From contig WVSL01000005.1 in the NCBI GenBank assembly GCA_015689685.1, positions 1-64,000 of the forward strand: a DNA stretch of 64,000 nucleotides, written 5' to 3'. The DNA comes from Rhodobacterales bacterium HKCCE2091. GTDB lineage: Bacteria; Pseudomonadota; Alphaproteobacteria; Rhodobacterales; Rhodobacteraceae. Below, one piece after another: positions 8,132 through 18,339 of this stretch. Position numbers and translations under genes: made by a program. Under the pieces are notes generated by a model. The model made no database searches and was not told the DNA's origin. It saw only the letters and a list, made by a program, of their open reading frames with translations. The stretch's first letter is position 1. Each line of letters opens with the position of its first letter.

Positions 8132-8986
8132 ATGACGCGCAACCTCGACATGACCGCCCTCCGCGCCTTCGTCACGGTGTCCGACGCGGGCGGTGTTACC
8201 AAGGCCTCCGGCTTCCTCAATCTCACCCAGTCGGCGGTTTCGATGCAGCTCAAGCGGCTGGAGGAACTGATCGGCGTTTCGCTCTTCGACCGCACCGCGA
8301 GGCGGATGGTCCTGACCGGCGCGGGGGAGCAGCTCCTGGGCTACGCGCGGCGGATGCTGGAGCTCAACGACGAGGTGCTCGGGCGGCTTACGGCCAAGGA
8401 ATACGAGGGGGAAATCAGGTTGGGCGTCCCCGGCGACATCATCTACCCGGCGATCCCTGAGGTGATGCACCGGTTCCACGCGGCCTATCCGCGGATGAAG
8501 GTCTCGCTGTTCTCGTCCTATACCTCGAAGCTGAAATCGCAGTTCGCGCGGGGCGAGCTCGACGTGATCCTGACCACCGAGGACAGCGTCGACGCCGGGG
8601 GCGAAACGCTGCTGGAACGGCCGCTGGTCTGGGTCGGCGCGCGCGGCGGCACGATCTGGCGGCAGCGCCCCCTTCGCCTGGCGTTCGAGCAGCATTGCAT
8701 TTTCCGCAAGGGTGTACAGCGCGCGCTGGACCAGGCGGCGGTGTCCTGGGAGATGGCGGTGGAAAGTGATTCGACCCGGACCATCGAGGCATCGGTCAGT
8801 GCGGACCTTGCCGTTCATGCCTGCCTGGAGGGCGCGGAGCCACCCTACGTCGAGCGGATCGAGCACCACGGCGCCCTGCCGAACCTGCCGAAGACGCGGA
8901 TCAACATGTACTGCGCGGACGTGAAGACCTCGGCCCCGAACCGCGACCTGGAGGATTTCCTGCGCCAGGGCTTCCGCCACATGTGA
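8132..8986 (+). CDS. LysR-family transcriptional regulator
   Basis: 284 residues. The N-terminal winged helix-turn-helix is clear: LRAFVTVSDAGGVTKASGFL, then NLTQSAVSMQLKRLEELIGV and SLFDRTARRMVLTGAGEQLL. A co-inducer-binding domain follows from about residue 90, with RLGVPGDIIYPAIPEVMHRF. The effector is not recognisable. AGGAT before the ATG is a ribosome site that overlaps the inverted repeat described for 8117-8131. The neighbours give no target beyond the divergent DUF1127 gene. Confidence 0.92.
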   Translation: MTRNLDMTALRAFVTVSDAGGVTKASGFLNLTQSAVSMQLKRLEELIGVSLFDRTARRMVLTGAGEQLLGYARRMLELNDEVLGRLTAKEYEGEIRLGVPGDIIYPAIPEVMHRFHAAYPRMKVSLFSSYTSKLKSQFARGELDVILTTEDSVDAGGETLLERPLVWVGARGGTIWRQRPLRLAFEQHCIFRKGVQRALDQAAVSWEMAVESDSTRTIEASVSADLAVHACLEGAEPPYVERIEHHGALPNLPKTRINMYCADVKTSAPNRDLEDFLRQGFRHM

Positions 8987-9008
8987 CCCGCGCCGGCGGG
9001 TCCCCGGG

Positions 9009-11063
9009 TCAGCCGGTCAGCGCCAATGCCTCGAACCCGCGGGCGACGGGGCGTGCCGTCGGGCCGTAGGCGGCGGTTTCGCCGCCGAGTTCGGGGAAGG
9101 CCGCGAAGAACGCGGACCGCGCGCGCGGAGAGATCGCGGCCATTCCCTCGCCGCCGGGATGGAAGCTCTCGGTCGGGGCGCCCTCGGCGTAGATGACCTC
9201 GTGCCGGTCGAAGGCGAGGTGGACGTAGGCCACGAGATCGCATTCCGCCACACGGGCCTGTCCGCCCTCGACGAGATGTTTCGCGGCGACCAGCACCTCG
9301 GACGCGCCGAACGAAAGCTCTGCCTGCCAGCCGGACAGGAGCATCCGGTGCTGCGGGCTGACGAGAAGCGGGCGGCGCAGGCCGAAGCGGTCGCCGGCGG
9401 GGATGTGGACAGGGGCATGACGCCCGAGACCCTGCGCACGGCTGATCCCGCGCCAGCGCAGCGGTTGCAGCCCAGAATCGCGGGTGACGACGCGGTCGCC
9501 GGGCACCAGCGTTTCCACCGGCCGCTCGCCGGTTTCGGTCAGGATCAGGGTGCCGGGGGTGAAGCAGATGATGTTCTCGATCTCGGTGAAGTAGACGAAG
9601 GACCCGTCGCCCGCGATCGCGTAGCCCGACAGCCCGCCGAGCAGGTCGACCGGGTTGGTGATGACCACCGAGGACAGGGGCGCCACCCGCGCGAGGTCCA
9701 GCGTGTCGCCCGCGCCCTCGCCGGTTTCGCCGCCGGTGATGGTGATGTTGCCCGACCCGGCCTCGCCGAGATCGGCGAGGATGAACAGGTCGTCGCCGTC
9801 GCCGCCGGTGACGGTATCGCCCTGGGCCACGGTGATGGTGTCGTTCCCGGCCCCGCCCGACACGTTGTCTGCACCCGTCCCGCCGGCCAAGACGTCGTCG
9901 CCGCCGTTGCCCTGGATCGTGTCGTTGCCCGCGCCGCCGTCGATGGTGTCGTCGCCGTCGACCGCCGGGATCGAGGTGAAGGCCACGTCGGACATCCAGA
10001 TCGCCTGGGTGCCGTTCAGCCCGTTGGAATAGATGATCTCGATCTCGTCGACCGGGCCGGCGATCTCGAACAGCACCGATCCGTTCTGCGCCGACTGGCT
10101 GGTGCCGGTGTTGCCCGAGGTCACGGTGTTGCCGGATACCGTCTGCGCGCCGCTCGGCGTGATCGTGACCGCGACCGGCACGCCGTCGAGATAGGCGTTC
10201 ACCGTCACGATGTCGCGGTGGTTGTTGTTGCCCCAGTCGAAGTCGTTCAGCCGGAACCGGACGTTCGACACGGCGCCGGTATAGGCGCGGTTGTCGGCGG
10301 AGAAGCTGAGCGTGGTGGTCGAGGTCGGCCCGTCGCCGTCGCCGTAGATATAGAGCGAGGATCGCGCGCCGAACGGTTCGCCCGCGGCGCTGTACACGCT
10401 GTCGGTGGATTCGATCGACCATTGCGGGTTGTTGTTGCCGTCGTTCTGCGTGGTCATCGTCACGTCGATGACGCCGGTCGACCTGGTGAACCCGGCCGAG
10501 ACATCGACCTCGTCGTTCACGACCGAATCCCAGGACAGCATCTCGTTCGTCGCGGCGACCGTGGTCGGGCTGTCGCCGTAGATCACGTCGTTGCCGCCGC
10601 CGCCCGAGATCTGGTCGGAGCCGCCGTTGCCTGCGATGGTGTCGGCCCCGCCGCCCGCGTCGATGGTGTCGTCGCCGTTGCCGGCCCGGATCGAATCGTT
10701 GCCCGCGCCGGGGGTCGTGCCGTCGATGTCGGTATAGCTCGCGTCGATCAGGTCGCCGTCGTCCGTGCCCTCGACGATCCCGTCGTTCAGCGCGAAGTTC
10801 GGCGCCGACAGGACCGAGCCCTCGGTCAGCGTGGCGACGGCGCCGTAATCGGGCACGAAGTACACGTTCCCGTTGGTGGCGAGGTAGTACTGCCCGGGCT
10901 CGGATTCGTTGGTATAGGGGCGGCCGCCGTAGGACCCGGTCCAGAGCCATTCGCCCGCGCCGAGCGATTGTGCAGTCGTGAAACTCGTCCAGCCGCCCGA
11001 GATCGCGTCGATCTCGTCGAGCGTGTTGTTGGTTCCGAGGCTGACCAGGTACCCGCTTGGCAT
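9009..11063 (-). CDS. Secreted RTX-repeat protein with C-terminal Hint domain
   Basis: 684 residues, acidic and Gly/Asp/Asn-rich. Two blocks of RTX calcium-binding nonapeptides (GGxGxDxx type) lie at about 118-165 (for example [20 protein letters not shown]) and 365-425 ([20 protein letters not shown]). Between them is a beta-rich domain resembling cell-surface sandwich domains. The C-terminal 185 residues form a Hint (hedgehog/intein) domain starting at Cys500 in [12 protein letters not shown], with [16 protein letters not shown] and the histidine in VSPQHRML. No N-terminal signal peptide is visible, which fits type I secretion, but no transporter genes are adjacent. Hint domains self-cleave or splice in other proteins, and activity here is inferred only. 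Confidence 0.85.
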   Translation of the reverse strand: MPSGYLVSLGTNNTLDEIDAISGGWTSFTTAQSLGAGEWLWTGSYGGRPYTNESEPGQYYLATNGNVYFVPDYGAVATLTEGSVLSAPNFALNDGIVEGTDDGDLIDASYTDIDGTTPGAGNDSIRAGNGDDTIDAGGGADTIAGNGGSDQISGGGGNDVIYGDSPTTVAATNEMLSWDSVVNDEVDVSAGFTRSTGVIDVTMTTQNDGNNNPQWSIESTDSVYSAAGEPFGARSSLYIYGDGDGPTSTTTLSFSADNRAYTGAVSNVRFRLNDFDWGNNNHRDIVTVNAYLDGVPVAVTITPSGAQTVSGNTVTSGNTGTSQSAQNGSVLFEIAGPVDEIEIIYSNGLNGTQAIWMSDVAFTSIPAVDGDDTIDGGAGNDTIQGNGGDDVLAGGTGADNVSGGAGNDTITVAQGDTVTGGDGDDLFILADLGEAGSGNITITGGETGEGAGDTLDLARVAPLSSVVITNPVDLLGGLSGYAIAGDGSFVYFTEIENIICFTPGTLILTETGERPVETLVPGDRVVTRDSGLQPLRWRGISRAQGLGRHAPVHIPAGDRFGLRRPLLVSPQHRMLLSGWQAELSFGASEVLVAAKHLVEGGQARVAECDLVAYVHLAFDRHEVIYAEGAPTESFHPGGEGMAAISPRARSAFFAAFPELGGETAAYGPTARPVARGFEALALTG

Positions 11064-11161
11064 TTACGATCCTTCGACACACGCATGGCCCGCGGGCCGC
11101 GTGCGGTTAATAGATCATAAATATTCGGATTTCGCGGTCAAACTTCGCGAGAAAGCCGACT

Positions 11162-12145
11162 TTATTGCGGCATCGGCGACGAACGGCCCATGCAGACGAC
11201 GATCTTGCCCGTCGATTTCCGGGATTTGAGCAGATCGAGCGCCGCCTGCGCCTCCGACAGGGGGAATCGCGCGCCGACATGGGGGCGCAGCCTGCCCTCG
11301 GTGTAGAGATCGAACAGCTCGGCCAGGCCCGCGGTCAGCACCTCGGGCGCGAAGCGCAGGTAGCCGCCCCAGTTGAAGCCGAGCACCGAGATGTTCTTGA
11401 CCAGGAGGTGGTTGGCCGGGATCTGTGGCACGTCCCCGCTGGCGAAGCCGATGGCGAGGATCCGGCCCTCGGGGTTGATGGCGCGGAAGGCTGCCCTGAA
11501 CAACTCGCCGCCGACCGCGTCGTAGACCACGTCGGCCCCGCCGAGCGCCTTCACGCCGTCGCGCAGGTCGTCGGTATCGGTGTCGAGCAGGTGCGTCGCC
11601 CCGGCCGCCTTTGCCACCGCCAGCCGGTCGGCGCCCCGGGCGGCCGCGATCACCTCCGCCCCGAGGGCCGCGCCGATTTCCACCGCCGTCAGCCCGACCC
11701 CGCCCGCGGCGCCGAGGACGAGCAGCCGTTCCCCCGGTTGCAGCCTCGCGCGGCGGGTGAGCGCGAGATGTGATGTGCCGTAGGCGACGAGGAAGCCCGC
11801 GGCCTCCTCCGCCGGCATCGCGTCCGGCAGGACCACTGCACGGTCGGCCGGGAAGGCGCCGTATTCCGCGAGCCCGCCGCGCCCGGCATAGACCGCGACC
11901 CGCGCCCCGACCGCCGGTCCCTCGACGCCGGGGCCGAGCGCCTCGACCCGGCCCGCGATCTCCAGCCCGAGGGTGAAGGGCGGCTCCGGCGTTTCCTGGT
12001 AAGTGCCCTTTATCATGAGAAGATCCGCGAAGTTCAGCCCGCAGGCCTCGATCCTCACGCCGATCTCGCCGGGGCCCGGAACGGGTTCCTCGATCTCCAC
12101 GAGTTCCGCGCCCTTCGCGTGATCCCTGACCTGTAGCGCCTGCAC
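11162..12145 (-). CDS. Zinc-type-superfamily NADPH:quinone oxidoreductase
   Basis: 327 residues of the medium-chain dehydrogenase/reductase family, quinone oxidoreductase branch. The N-terminal GroES-like part has EACGLNFADLLMIKGTYQ and LGLEIAGRVEALGPGVEGPA. The Rossmann motif is LLVLGAAGGVGLTAVEIGAA (A-x-x-G-x-x-G). The cysteine set that would bind structural zinc is missing, as usual in this branch. It probably reduces quinones or alkenals with NADPH in the cytoplasm. It stands alone on the minus strand. Confidence 0.88.
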   Translation of the reverse strand: MQALQVRDHAKGAELVEIEEPVPGPGEIGVRIEACGLNFADLLMIKGTYQETPEPPFTLGLEIAGRVEALGPGVEGPAVGARVAVYAGRGGLAEYGAFPADRAVVLPDAMPAEEAAGFLVAYGTSHLALTRRARLQPGERLLVLGAAGGVGLTAVEIGAALGAEVIAAARGADRLAVAKAAGATHLLDTDTDDLRDGVKALGGADVVYDAVGGELFRAAFRAINPEGRILAIGFASGDVPQIPANHLLVKNISVLGFNWGGYLRFAPEVLTAGLAELFDLYTEGRLRPHVGARFPLSEAQAALDLLKSRKSTGKIVVCMGRSSPMPQ

Positions 12146-12361
12146 CCCTGGACCTCCCCGCCGCGTCCCGACTTCGCCGCCTTCCTAGCCGCCCGCTGCC
12201 GTCGAGGCCAGCATTGCCATCCCGGATCCCGGGCGATAGGCTTTCGCCATGCGCCGGCAGAGCATCTCTGCAGGGTGTCATCCGACATTGTCCGGGGACG
12301 GGACGAACGGGGTGGCGGCCGCAGTGGCTGGCGACAGGGCACCTGCCTGAGGAGGGAACAC

Positions 12362-12718
12362 GTGAAGCACCCTGTGGATGTCCATGTGGGCAAACGGGTA
12401 CGGCATCGCCGTTGGATGATCGGGATGACGCAGCAGCAACTGGCCGAGAAGGTCGGGATCAAGTTCCAGCAGATCCAGAAGTACGAGACCGGAGCCAACC
12501 GGATCAGTGCCTCGCGGCTGTGGGACATCGCCGGGGCGCTCGGATCCGAGGTCGGGTATTTCTTCGAAGGGCTGGATGCCGCCGACCTCAGCGATGCGCT
12601 CCCGGACCTCATGGCCGACAAGGAAGCGATGGACCTCGTGCGGTGCTACTACGCGATCCCCGAGGCGCAGCGCCGGCGGCTGTTCGATCTCGCCCGCGTC
12701 CTGTCGAGCGCGGCGTGA
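12362..12718 (+). CDS. XRE-family helix-turn-helix regulator
   Basis: 118 residues. The helix-turn-helix is QQQLAEKVGIKFQQIQKYET followed by GANRISASRLWDIAGALG, a pattern very common in alphaproteobacterial Xre-type regulators, and a short C-terminal helical tail ends EAQRRRLFDLARVLSSAA. I chose the GTG at 12362 because GGAGGG lies five bases upstream (12351-12356) and homologous proteins begin at this point. The frame is open back to an ATG at 12275, which I reject. The stop overlaps the next start (GTGA). Confidence 0.85.
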   Translation: MKHPVDVHVGKRVRHRRWMIGMTQQQLAEKVGIKFQQIQKYETGANRISASRLWDIAGALGSEVGYFFEGLDAADLSDALPDLMADKEAMDLVRCYYAIPEAQRRRLFDLARVLSSAA

Positions 12719-13536
12719 GCCGGGGGGCGGGGCCGGGGCCGGCGCTGGCCGAGGAACTCGTCGCCACCGCCCACAGGCTCGCCGATGCCGCCCGCGAGGC
12801 CACGCTGAAACACTTCCGAAGCGACGGATTGTCGGCGGACAACAAGGACTTGCGTGGATTCGACCCGGTGACTGCCGGCGACCGGGAATGCGAGGCCGCG
12901 ATGCGCGCGATCCTGGCCGAGATCCGGCCCGATGACGGGATACTGGGCGAGGAGGCCGAGGCGGTCCCGTCGAAATCGGGGCTGACCTGGGTGCTCGACC
13001 CGATCGACGGAACCCGCGCCTTCCTCGCCGGAACCCCGACATGGGGCGTGCTGATCGCGGTGTCCGATGACGGCGGCCCGCTCTACGGCCTGATCGACCA
13101 GCCCCATATCGGCGAGCGGTTCGAGGGCGGGTTCGGGCGCGCGACCGTCACCGGGCCGCATGGGACGCGGCCCCTTCGCACCCGGCACGGGCGCAATCTG
13201 TCCGACGCGATCCTGTTCACGACCTTCCCCGAGGTTGGCACCGACACCGACCGGCGCGGGTTCGAAGCGGTGCGGGACCGGGTGCGGCTGACCCGCTACG
13301 GGCTCGACTGCTATGCCTACGCGCTGGTCGCGGCGGGGCACGTGGACCTCGTGATCGAGGCCGGGTTGCAGGCCTACGACGTCGCCGCCCCGATCGCGGT
13401 GATCGAGGCCGCGGGCGGCGTCGTCACGGACTGGTCCGGCGGGCCGGTGCATGACGGCGGGCGCGCGCTGGCGGCCGCCAGTCCCGAGATACATGCCGAG
13501 GCGCTGAAGATCCTGGGGGAGGCCGGTATTGGCTGA
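12715..13536 (+). CDS. hisN: Histidinol-phosphatase, inositol monophosphatase family
   Basis: 273 residues of the Mg-dependent IMPase family. Metal motifs are GEEAEAVPSK (first Glu pair), LDPIDGTRAFLAGTP (DPIDGT) and YDVAAPIAVIEAAGG near the C-terminus. The sequence resembles the HisN group that removes phosphate from histidinol phosphate in histidine synthesis, although inositol-1-phosphate or other substrates cannot be excluded from sequence alone. The start is GTG at 12715, overlapping the XRE stop by four bases. No other his genes are in this window. Confidence 0.8.
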   Translation: MSRGAGPGPALAEELVATAHRLADAAREATLKHFRSDGLSADNKDLRGFDPVTAGDRECEAAMRAILAEIRPDDGILGEEAEAVPSKSGLTWVLDPIDGTRAFLAGTPTWGVLIAVSDDGGPLYGLIDQPHIGERFEGGFGRATVTGPHGTRPLRTRHGRNLSDAILFTTFPEVGTDTDRRGFEAVRDRVRLTRYGLDCYAYALVAAGHVDLVIEAGLQAYDVAAPIAVIEAAGGVVTDWSGGPVHDGGRALAAASPEIHAEALKILGEAGIG

Positions 13537-14863
13537 CTTCCTGCTCCGCAACGCGCGCCTCGCGCTCGCGATGGACGATGCGGGACGGGAATTCGCGGAT
13601 GTGGATATCCTTGTGGACAAGGGCGTCATTTTCGCGGTGGGGCAGGGGCTTGCGGCGGACGCTGAGACCATCGACTGCCGCGATTGCCTGGTCACGCCGG
13701 GGCTGGTCAACACGCATCATCACCTGAACCAGACGATGACTCGCGCGGTGCCCGGCGCGCAGGATGCGCTGCTGTTCGGCTGGTTGCGGCGGCTCTACCC
13801 GATCTGGGCGCGGATGGGGCCGGAGCACATCCGCGTGTCGGCGCTGGCCGGGCTGGCGGAACTGGCCCTGTCGGGCTGCACGCTGACTTCGGACCACCTC
13901 TATCTCTACCCGAACGGGTCGCGGCTCGACGACAGCATCGCCGCCGCGGCGGAGATCGGGCTGCGCTTCCATCCGACCCGCGGCGCCATGTCGATCGGCG
14001 AAAGCGACGGCGGCCTGCCGCCCGACAGCCTAGTGGAACTAGAGGCCGCGATCCTCGACGATTGCATCCGGGTCATCGACGCCTTCCACGACCCCGCGCC
14101 GGGGTCGATGTGCCGGGTCGGGGTCGCGCCGTGCTCGCCCTTCTCCGTCAGCCGGGAACTCATGCGGGACGCCGCGCTGCTTGCGCGCGACAAGGGCGTG
14201 ATGATGCACACGCATCTTGCCGAGAACGACGAGGACGTCGCCTACTCCCTGGAGAAATTCGGTTGCAGACCAGGTGATTACGCCGAGGACCTGGGCTGGA
14301 CGGGCGATGACGTCTGGCACGCCCATTGCGTCAAGCTCGACCCGTCCGAGATCGCGCTTTTCGCGCGAAGCGGCACCGGCGTCGCGCATTGCCCGTGCTC
14401 GAACTGCCGCCTGGGATCGGGGATCGCGCCGGTGCGTGCGATGCGGGATGCGGGCGTGAAGGTCGGGCTCGGCGTCGACGGGTCGGCGTCCAACGACAGC
14501 GGCAACCTCGTGCAGGAGGCGCGGCAGGCCATGCTCCTGCAACGGGTCACCCGCGGCGCGGACGCCATGAGCGCGCGGGAAGCGCTGCGGATCGCGACCC
14601 GGGGCGGGGCGGAGGTCCTGGGACGCGACGATTGCGGACAGCTTGTTCCGGGCTTCCGGGCGGATATCGCGATCTGGGATCTATCCGGGGTCGAAAGCGC
14701 CGGGTCGTGGGACCCCGCCGCGCTGCTGCTTGCCGGGCCGCCGCGAGTGAAGCACCTGCTTGTCGAGGGCCGCCACGTGGTGCGGGACGGGCACATCACG
14801 ACCCTTGACCTGCCGAAGGTACTTGAGGCGCAGCGACGGCTGGCGCTCGAACTCGGGTCCTGA
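13529..14863 (+). CDS. 8-oxoguanine deaminase (amidohydrolase)
   Basis: 444 residues, amidohydrolase superfamily. It converts 8-oxoguanine to urate and ammonia in the group it most resembles. Metal ligands are NTHHHLNQTMTR (HxH), HTHLAEN, WHAHCVKLD and LGVDGSASNDS (final Asp). The cysteine-rich HCPCSNCRLGSG matches 8-oxoguanine deaminases and related guanine or atrazine-type deaminases. The start is TTG at 13529, with GGGGGAGG seven to fourteen bases upstream, overlapping hisN by eight bases. Co-transcription with xre and hisN is likely. Confidence 0.83.
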   Translation: MADFLLRNARLALAMDDAGREFADVDILVDKGVIFAVGQGLAADAETIDCRDCLVTPGLVNTHHHLNQTMTRAVPGAQDALLFGWLRRLYPIWARMGPEHIRVSALAGLAELALSGCTLTSDHLYLYPNGSRLDDSIAAAAEIGLRFHPTRGAMSIGESDGGLPPDSLVELEAAILDDCIRVIDAFHDPAPGSMCRVGVAPCSPFSVSRELMRDAALLARDKGVMMHTHLAENDEDVAYSLEKFGCRPGDYAEDLGWTGDDVWHAHCVKLDPSEIALFARSGTGVAHCPCSNCRLGSGIAPVRAMRDAGVKVGLGVDGSASNDSGNLVQEARQAMLLQRVTRGADAMSAREALRIATRGGAEVLGRDDCGQLVPGFRADIAIWDLSGVESAGSWDPAALLLAGPPRVKHLLVEGRHVVRDGHITTLDLPKVLEAQRRLALELGS

Positions 14864-15130
14864 ACAGGGTTGCCCACAGAATCACGGCCGATTGGTAACA
14901 TAATCCATTGATGATTTCGCACATGGAATCCGTCGGTTTGGCGTTTCACCCCCCGTAAGTTTACACCGAGCGACTTTCTTAACTTTTCGGAAACCAAACC
15001 ACCCACAGCACGCCCGCTCATGCCGGAAATCCGCCGATGAACCGGGTCCGACCGCAAACGTGAACGGCTGGCCTGTTGCGGAGGATGCGCGCGCGGCCGC
15101 ACACTCGGCCCGAGCGAAGGGAGAACCGCA

Positions 15131-15613
15131 ATGCGCCTGTCAGCCCTGTTCCTGACGATCCTTCTGGCCCTTGCCGGATGCAACCAGAACACCGGCCCGG
15201 TCCCCGTCGGCGCGACGCCCGGCCGGGTCTCCGCCGGAACTACGTTCAGCATCGCGCAGGCGGCGGCGCTCCTTTCGCTGGAGCGGGCGAACGCGGGCGT
15301 GGCCCCGGTGGTGCAGAACGCGGCGCTTCAGGCCGCGGCGCAGGCCCATGCCAACGATCTCTACGACAGCAACACCTTCTCCCACACCGGCAGCCGCGGC
15401 TCGACCATGTCGAGCCGGATCCAGTCGGCGGGCTACACCGCCTGCTTCGCCGCCGAGAACATCGCGCAAGGCCAGCCCGACGTCCGCAGCGTGATCGCAA
15501 GCTGGCGGACATCGTCCGGCCACTACCAGAACATGGTCAACGCGCAGGTGACGCAGTTCGGCTTCGCACGGGCCGGGACGATCTGGGTGCTGGTACTGGC
15601 GCGGCCCTGCTAG
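15131..15613 (+). CDS. CAP-domain (SCP-like) lipoprotein
   Basis: 160 residues. The N-terminus MRLSALFLTILLALAGCNQN is a lipoprotein signal with Cys17 as the lipid site. The rest is a CAP/SCP domain: ANDLYDSNTFSHTGSRGSTM, FAAENIAQGQ and WRTSSGHYQNMVNAQVTQFG, which include the histidines and the AENIA motif of bacterial CAP proteins. It acts at the cell envelope with unknown substrate. Start has GAAGGGAG upstream. The preceding gap (14864-15130) is comparatively AT-rich with no feature I can define. Confidence 0.85.
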   Translation: MRLSALFLTILLALAGCNQNTGPVPVGATPGRVSAGTTFSIAQAAALLSLERANAGVAPVVQNAALQAAAQAHANDLYDSNTFSHTGSRGSTMSSRIQSAGYTACFAAENIAQGQPDVRSVIASWRTSSGHYQNMVNAQVTQFGFARAGTIWVLVLARPC

Positions 15614-15620
15614 GCGGGGC

Positions 15621-16145
15621 TCACGCGACCGGCGGCAGGGTCGCCAGAAGCTCGCCGTAGTAGTCGAGGTGAAGCGTTCCGATGCGCGCGCCGCCGCCAG
15701 CGCCGCCCGGTGCGGCGAGGAACGGCGGGACGTCCCATGACCGCCCGCGATGCGCGATCACGAGCCGAGGCAGCGAGGTCAGGGGCGCATCGACCTGCAG
15801 GACGATGTCGTTTCCGGACAGGGCGACGGCCCCGATTTCCCGTGCGCCGTCAAGGCGTTCGCCGATGGTCGGGCGGGTCAGGAACCCGCCGAGGAAATGG
15901 TTGGTGGCGATCCTGTCCTCCTCGATCACGTGCACGCGCTGGCTGAGATCGGCAGCGAAGGACCGGCCGCCCGCGGCGATGCGCACGCGGTCGATCCGGA
16001 CCGAGCCGCCGCTCGCGCCACGGTAGCGGACGAAATCCCGGGATTCGGGCAGGCTTTCCTCCGCGACTGCGGGCAGCGCGGGGAGGAGAAGGGATCCGGC
16101 GATGAGGGCCAGGCCCTGTCGGCGGGTGAGGGTATCTCGCGTCAT
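15621..16145 (-). CDS. Exported protein of unknown function, Tat-like signal
   Basis: 174 residues. The N-terminus TRRQGLALIAGSLLLPALPA has a twin arginine followed by a hydrophobic core and an Ala-x-Ala type end, so export by Tat is likely. The mature part is beta-rich and contains GASGGSVRIDRVRIAAGGRS, but I recognise no family. It is convergent with the CAP lipoprotein, with only seven bases between their stops. No function is claimed. Confidence 0.65.
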   Translation of the reverse strand: MTRDTLTRRQGLALIAGSLLLPALPAVAEESLPESRDFVRYRGASGGSVRIDRVRIAAGGRSFAADLSQRVHVIEEDRIATNHFLGGFLTRPTIGERLDGAREIGAVALSGNDIVLQVDAPLTSLPRLVIAHRGRSWDVPPFLAAPGGAGGGARIGTLHLDYYGELLATLPPVA

Positions 16146-16261
16146 GTCTGCCTCCGACGTTTTGTCGGGGAGGATAGCATGGCCGCGAAGCGCGCGTCAG
16201 TGGGCCGGCGCGCCATCGGCGGAAACGTGATCGCGGCGGCCCGTGGACCGCCCCGAACCGA

Positions 16262-17359
<1,098 letters not shown>

Positions 17360-17428
17360 TCAATCCCCCGCCAGATCGGGCATCAGTCGAAGAAATCATT
17401 CGCCGGATGGCTGAATAAAGGTTGATTA

Positions 17429-17884
17429 ATGCTCGATGACATCGACAGGCGTATCCTGCGCCAGATGCAGGCGGAGCCGGACCTGAGCGGCGCGGAACTG
17501 GCCGAGCGGGCGGGCGTGACCTCCGCGACCTGCTGGCGACGGCTGGAGAAGCTCCGCGAGGCAGGCGTCCTTCGTGGTATCCGCGCGGTGATCGACTGGC
17601 GCGCGCTCGGCTACGCGGTGGAGGTGTCGCTCCGCATCACGCTGGACAAGACCGAACCGCGCGCCTTCGACGACTTCATCGCCGCGGCGCGCGAGATCCC
17701 GGAGGTGCTGGAGATCCAGACGTTCCTCGGCCAGGTCGACGTGCGGCTCCTGCTGATCGCGCGCGACCTCGCCCATTACCAGGAGCTTTACCGGGAACGC
17801 ATCCTCACCCTGCCGCACATTGCGGACCTGGAGGCGCTGATGCATGTCGCGCGGATCAAGACCGACGGGACGGTACCGCTGTGA
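17429..17884 (+). CDS. Lrp/AsnC-family regulator 1
   Basis: 151 residues. The N-terminal helix-turn-helix is DIDRRILRQMQAEPDLSGAE, then ELAERAGVTSATCWRRLEKL. The C-terminal RAM/AsnC ligand-binding domain has VIDWRALGYAVEVSLRITLD and IPEVLEIQTFLGQVDVRLLL. The family usually senses amino acids as octamers. It is divergent from ilvC over 144 bases and overlaps the next Lrp gene, so branched-chain amino acid control is an attractive but unproven role. Confidence 0.9.
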   Translation: MLDDIDRRILRQMQAEPDLSGAELAERAGVTSATCWRRLEKLREAGVLRGIRAVIDWRALGYAVEVSLRITLDKTEPRAFDDFIAAAREIPEVLEIQTFLGQVDVRLLLIARDLAHYQELYRERILTLPHIADLEALMHVARIKTDGTVPL

Positions 17885-18339
17885 CGCTCGACCTAGACGA
17901 GACCGACCGGGCGATCCTGCGGCACCTGTCAGAGGACGCGGAGCTTTCGGCCTCCGCGCTCGGGCGGCGGGTCGGGCTGTCTCAGCCCGCGGCGTGGCGT
18001 CGGGTGCAGCGGCTGGAACAGGCAGGGGCGCTGGCGGGGCGGCGGCTCGACCTCGACCTCGCCGCGCTCGGGTTCGGGGTGACGGTGTTCTTGGGCGTGA
18101 AGATCGGCACGAAGGGGCGGGTCAGCCTCGCGGATTTCGAACGCGCGGTGGCGGCGATCCCCGAAGTGCAGACAATCGAGCACATCCTCGGCGCCTACGA
18201 TTACCGCCTTCGGGTGACGGCACGGGACCTGGCGGATTTCGAGCGGGTGCTCCGGCGGCGGATCATGACGTTGCCGGGCGTGGCGAACGTGGACGCGAAC
18301 GTGATGCTGTCCGAGGAACGCCTGCCCGGCCCTCTCTAG
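17881..18339 (+). CDS. Lrp/AsnC-family regulator 2
   Basis: 152 residues, paralogue of the preceding gene: DETDRAILRHLSEDAELSAS, then RRVGLSQPAAWRRVQRLEQA, and the RAM domain with VQTIEHILGAYDYRLRVTAR. GTG start at 17881, overlapping the upstream stop by four bases, so the two products are made together and could form mixed oligomers. The 3' end overlaps the convergent monooxygenase gene by four bases. Confidence 0.9.
   Translation: MTLDLDETDRAILRHLSEDAELSASALGRRVGLSQPAAWRRVQRLEQAGALAGRRLDLDLAALGFGVTVFLGVKIGTKGRVSLADFERAVAAIPEVQTIEHILGAYDYRLRVTARDLADFERVLRRRIMTLPGVANVDANVMLSEERLPGPL

Noticed and set aside
9780-10740. DNA-level tandem repeats in the RTX gene
   Set aside because: They are explained by the protein's nonapeptide repeats and are not conserved enough at base level to be a separate element.
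14864-15130. Possible small RNA or leader in the comparatively AT-rich gap before the CAP lipoprotein
   Set aside because: No hairpin with T run and no clear promoter pair found; probably an ordinary promoter region.
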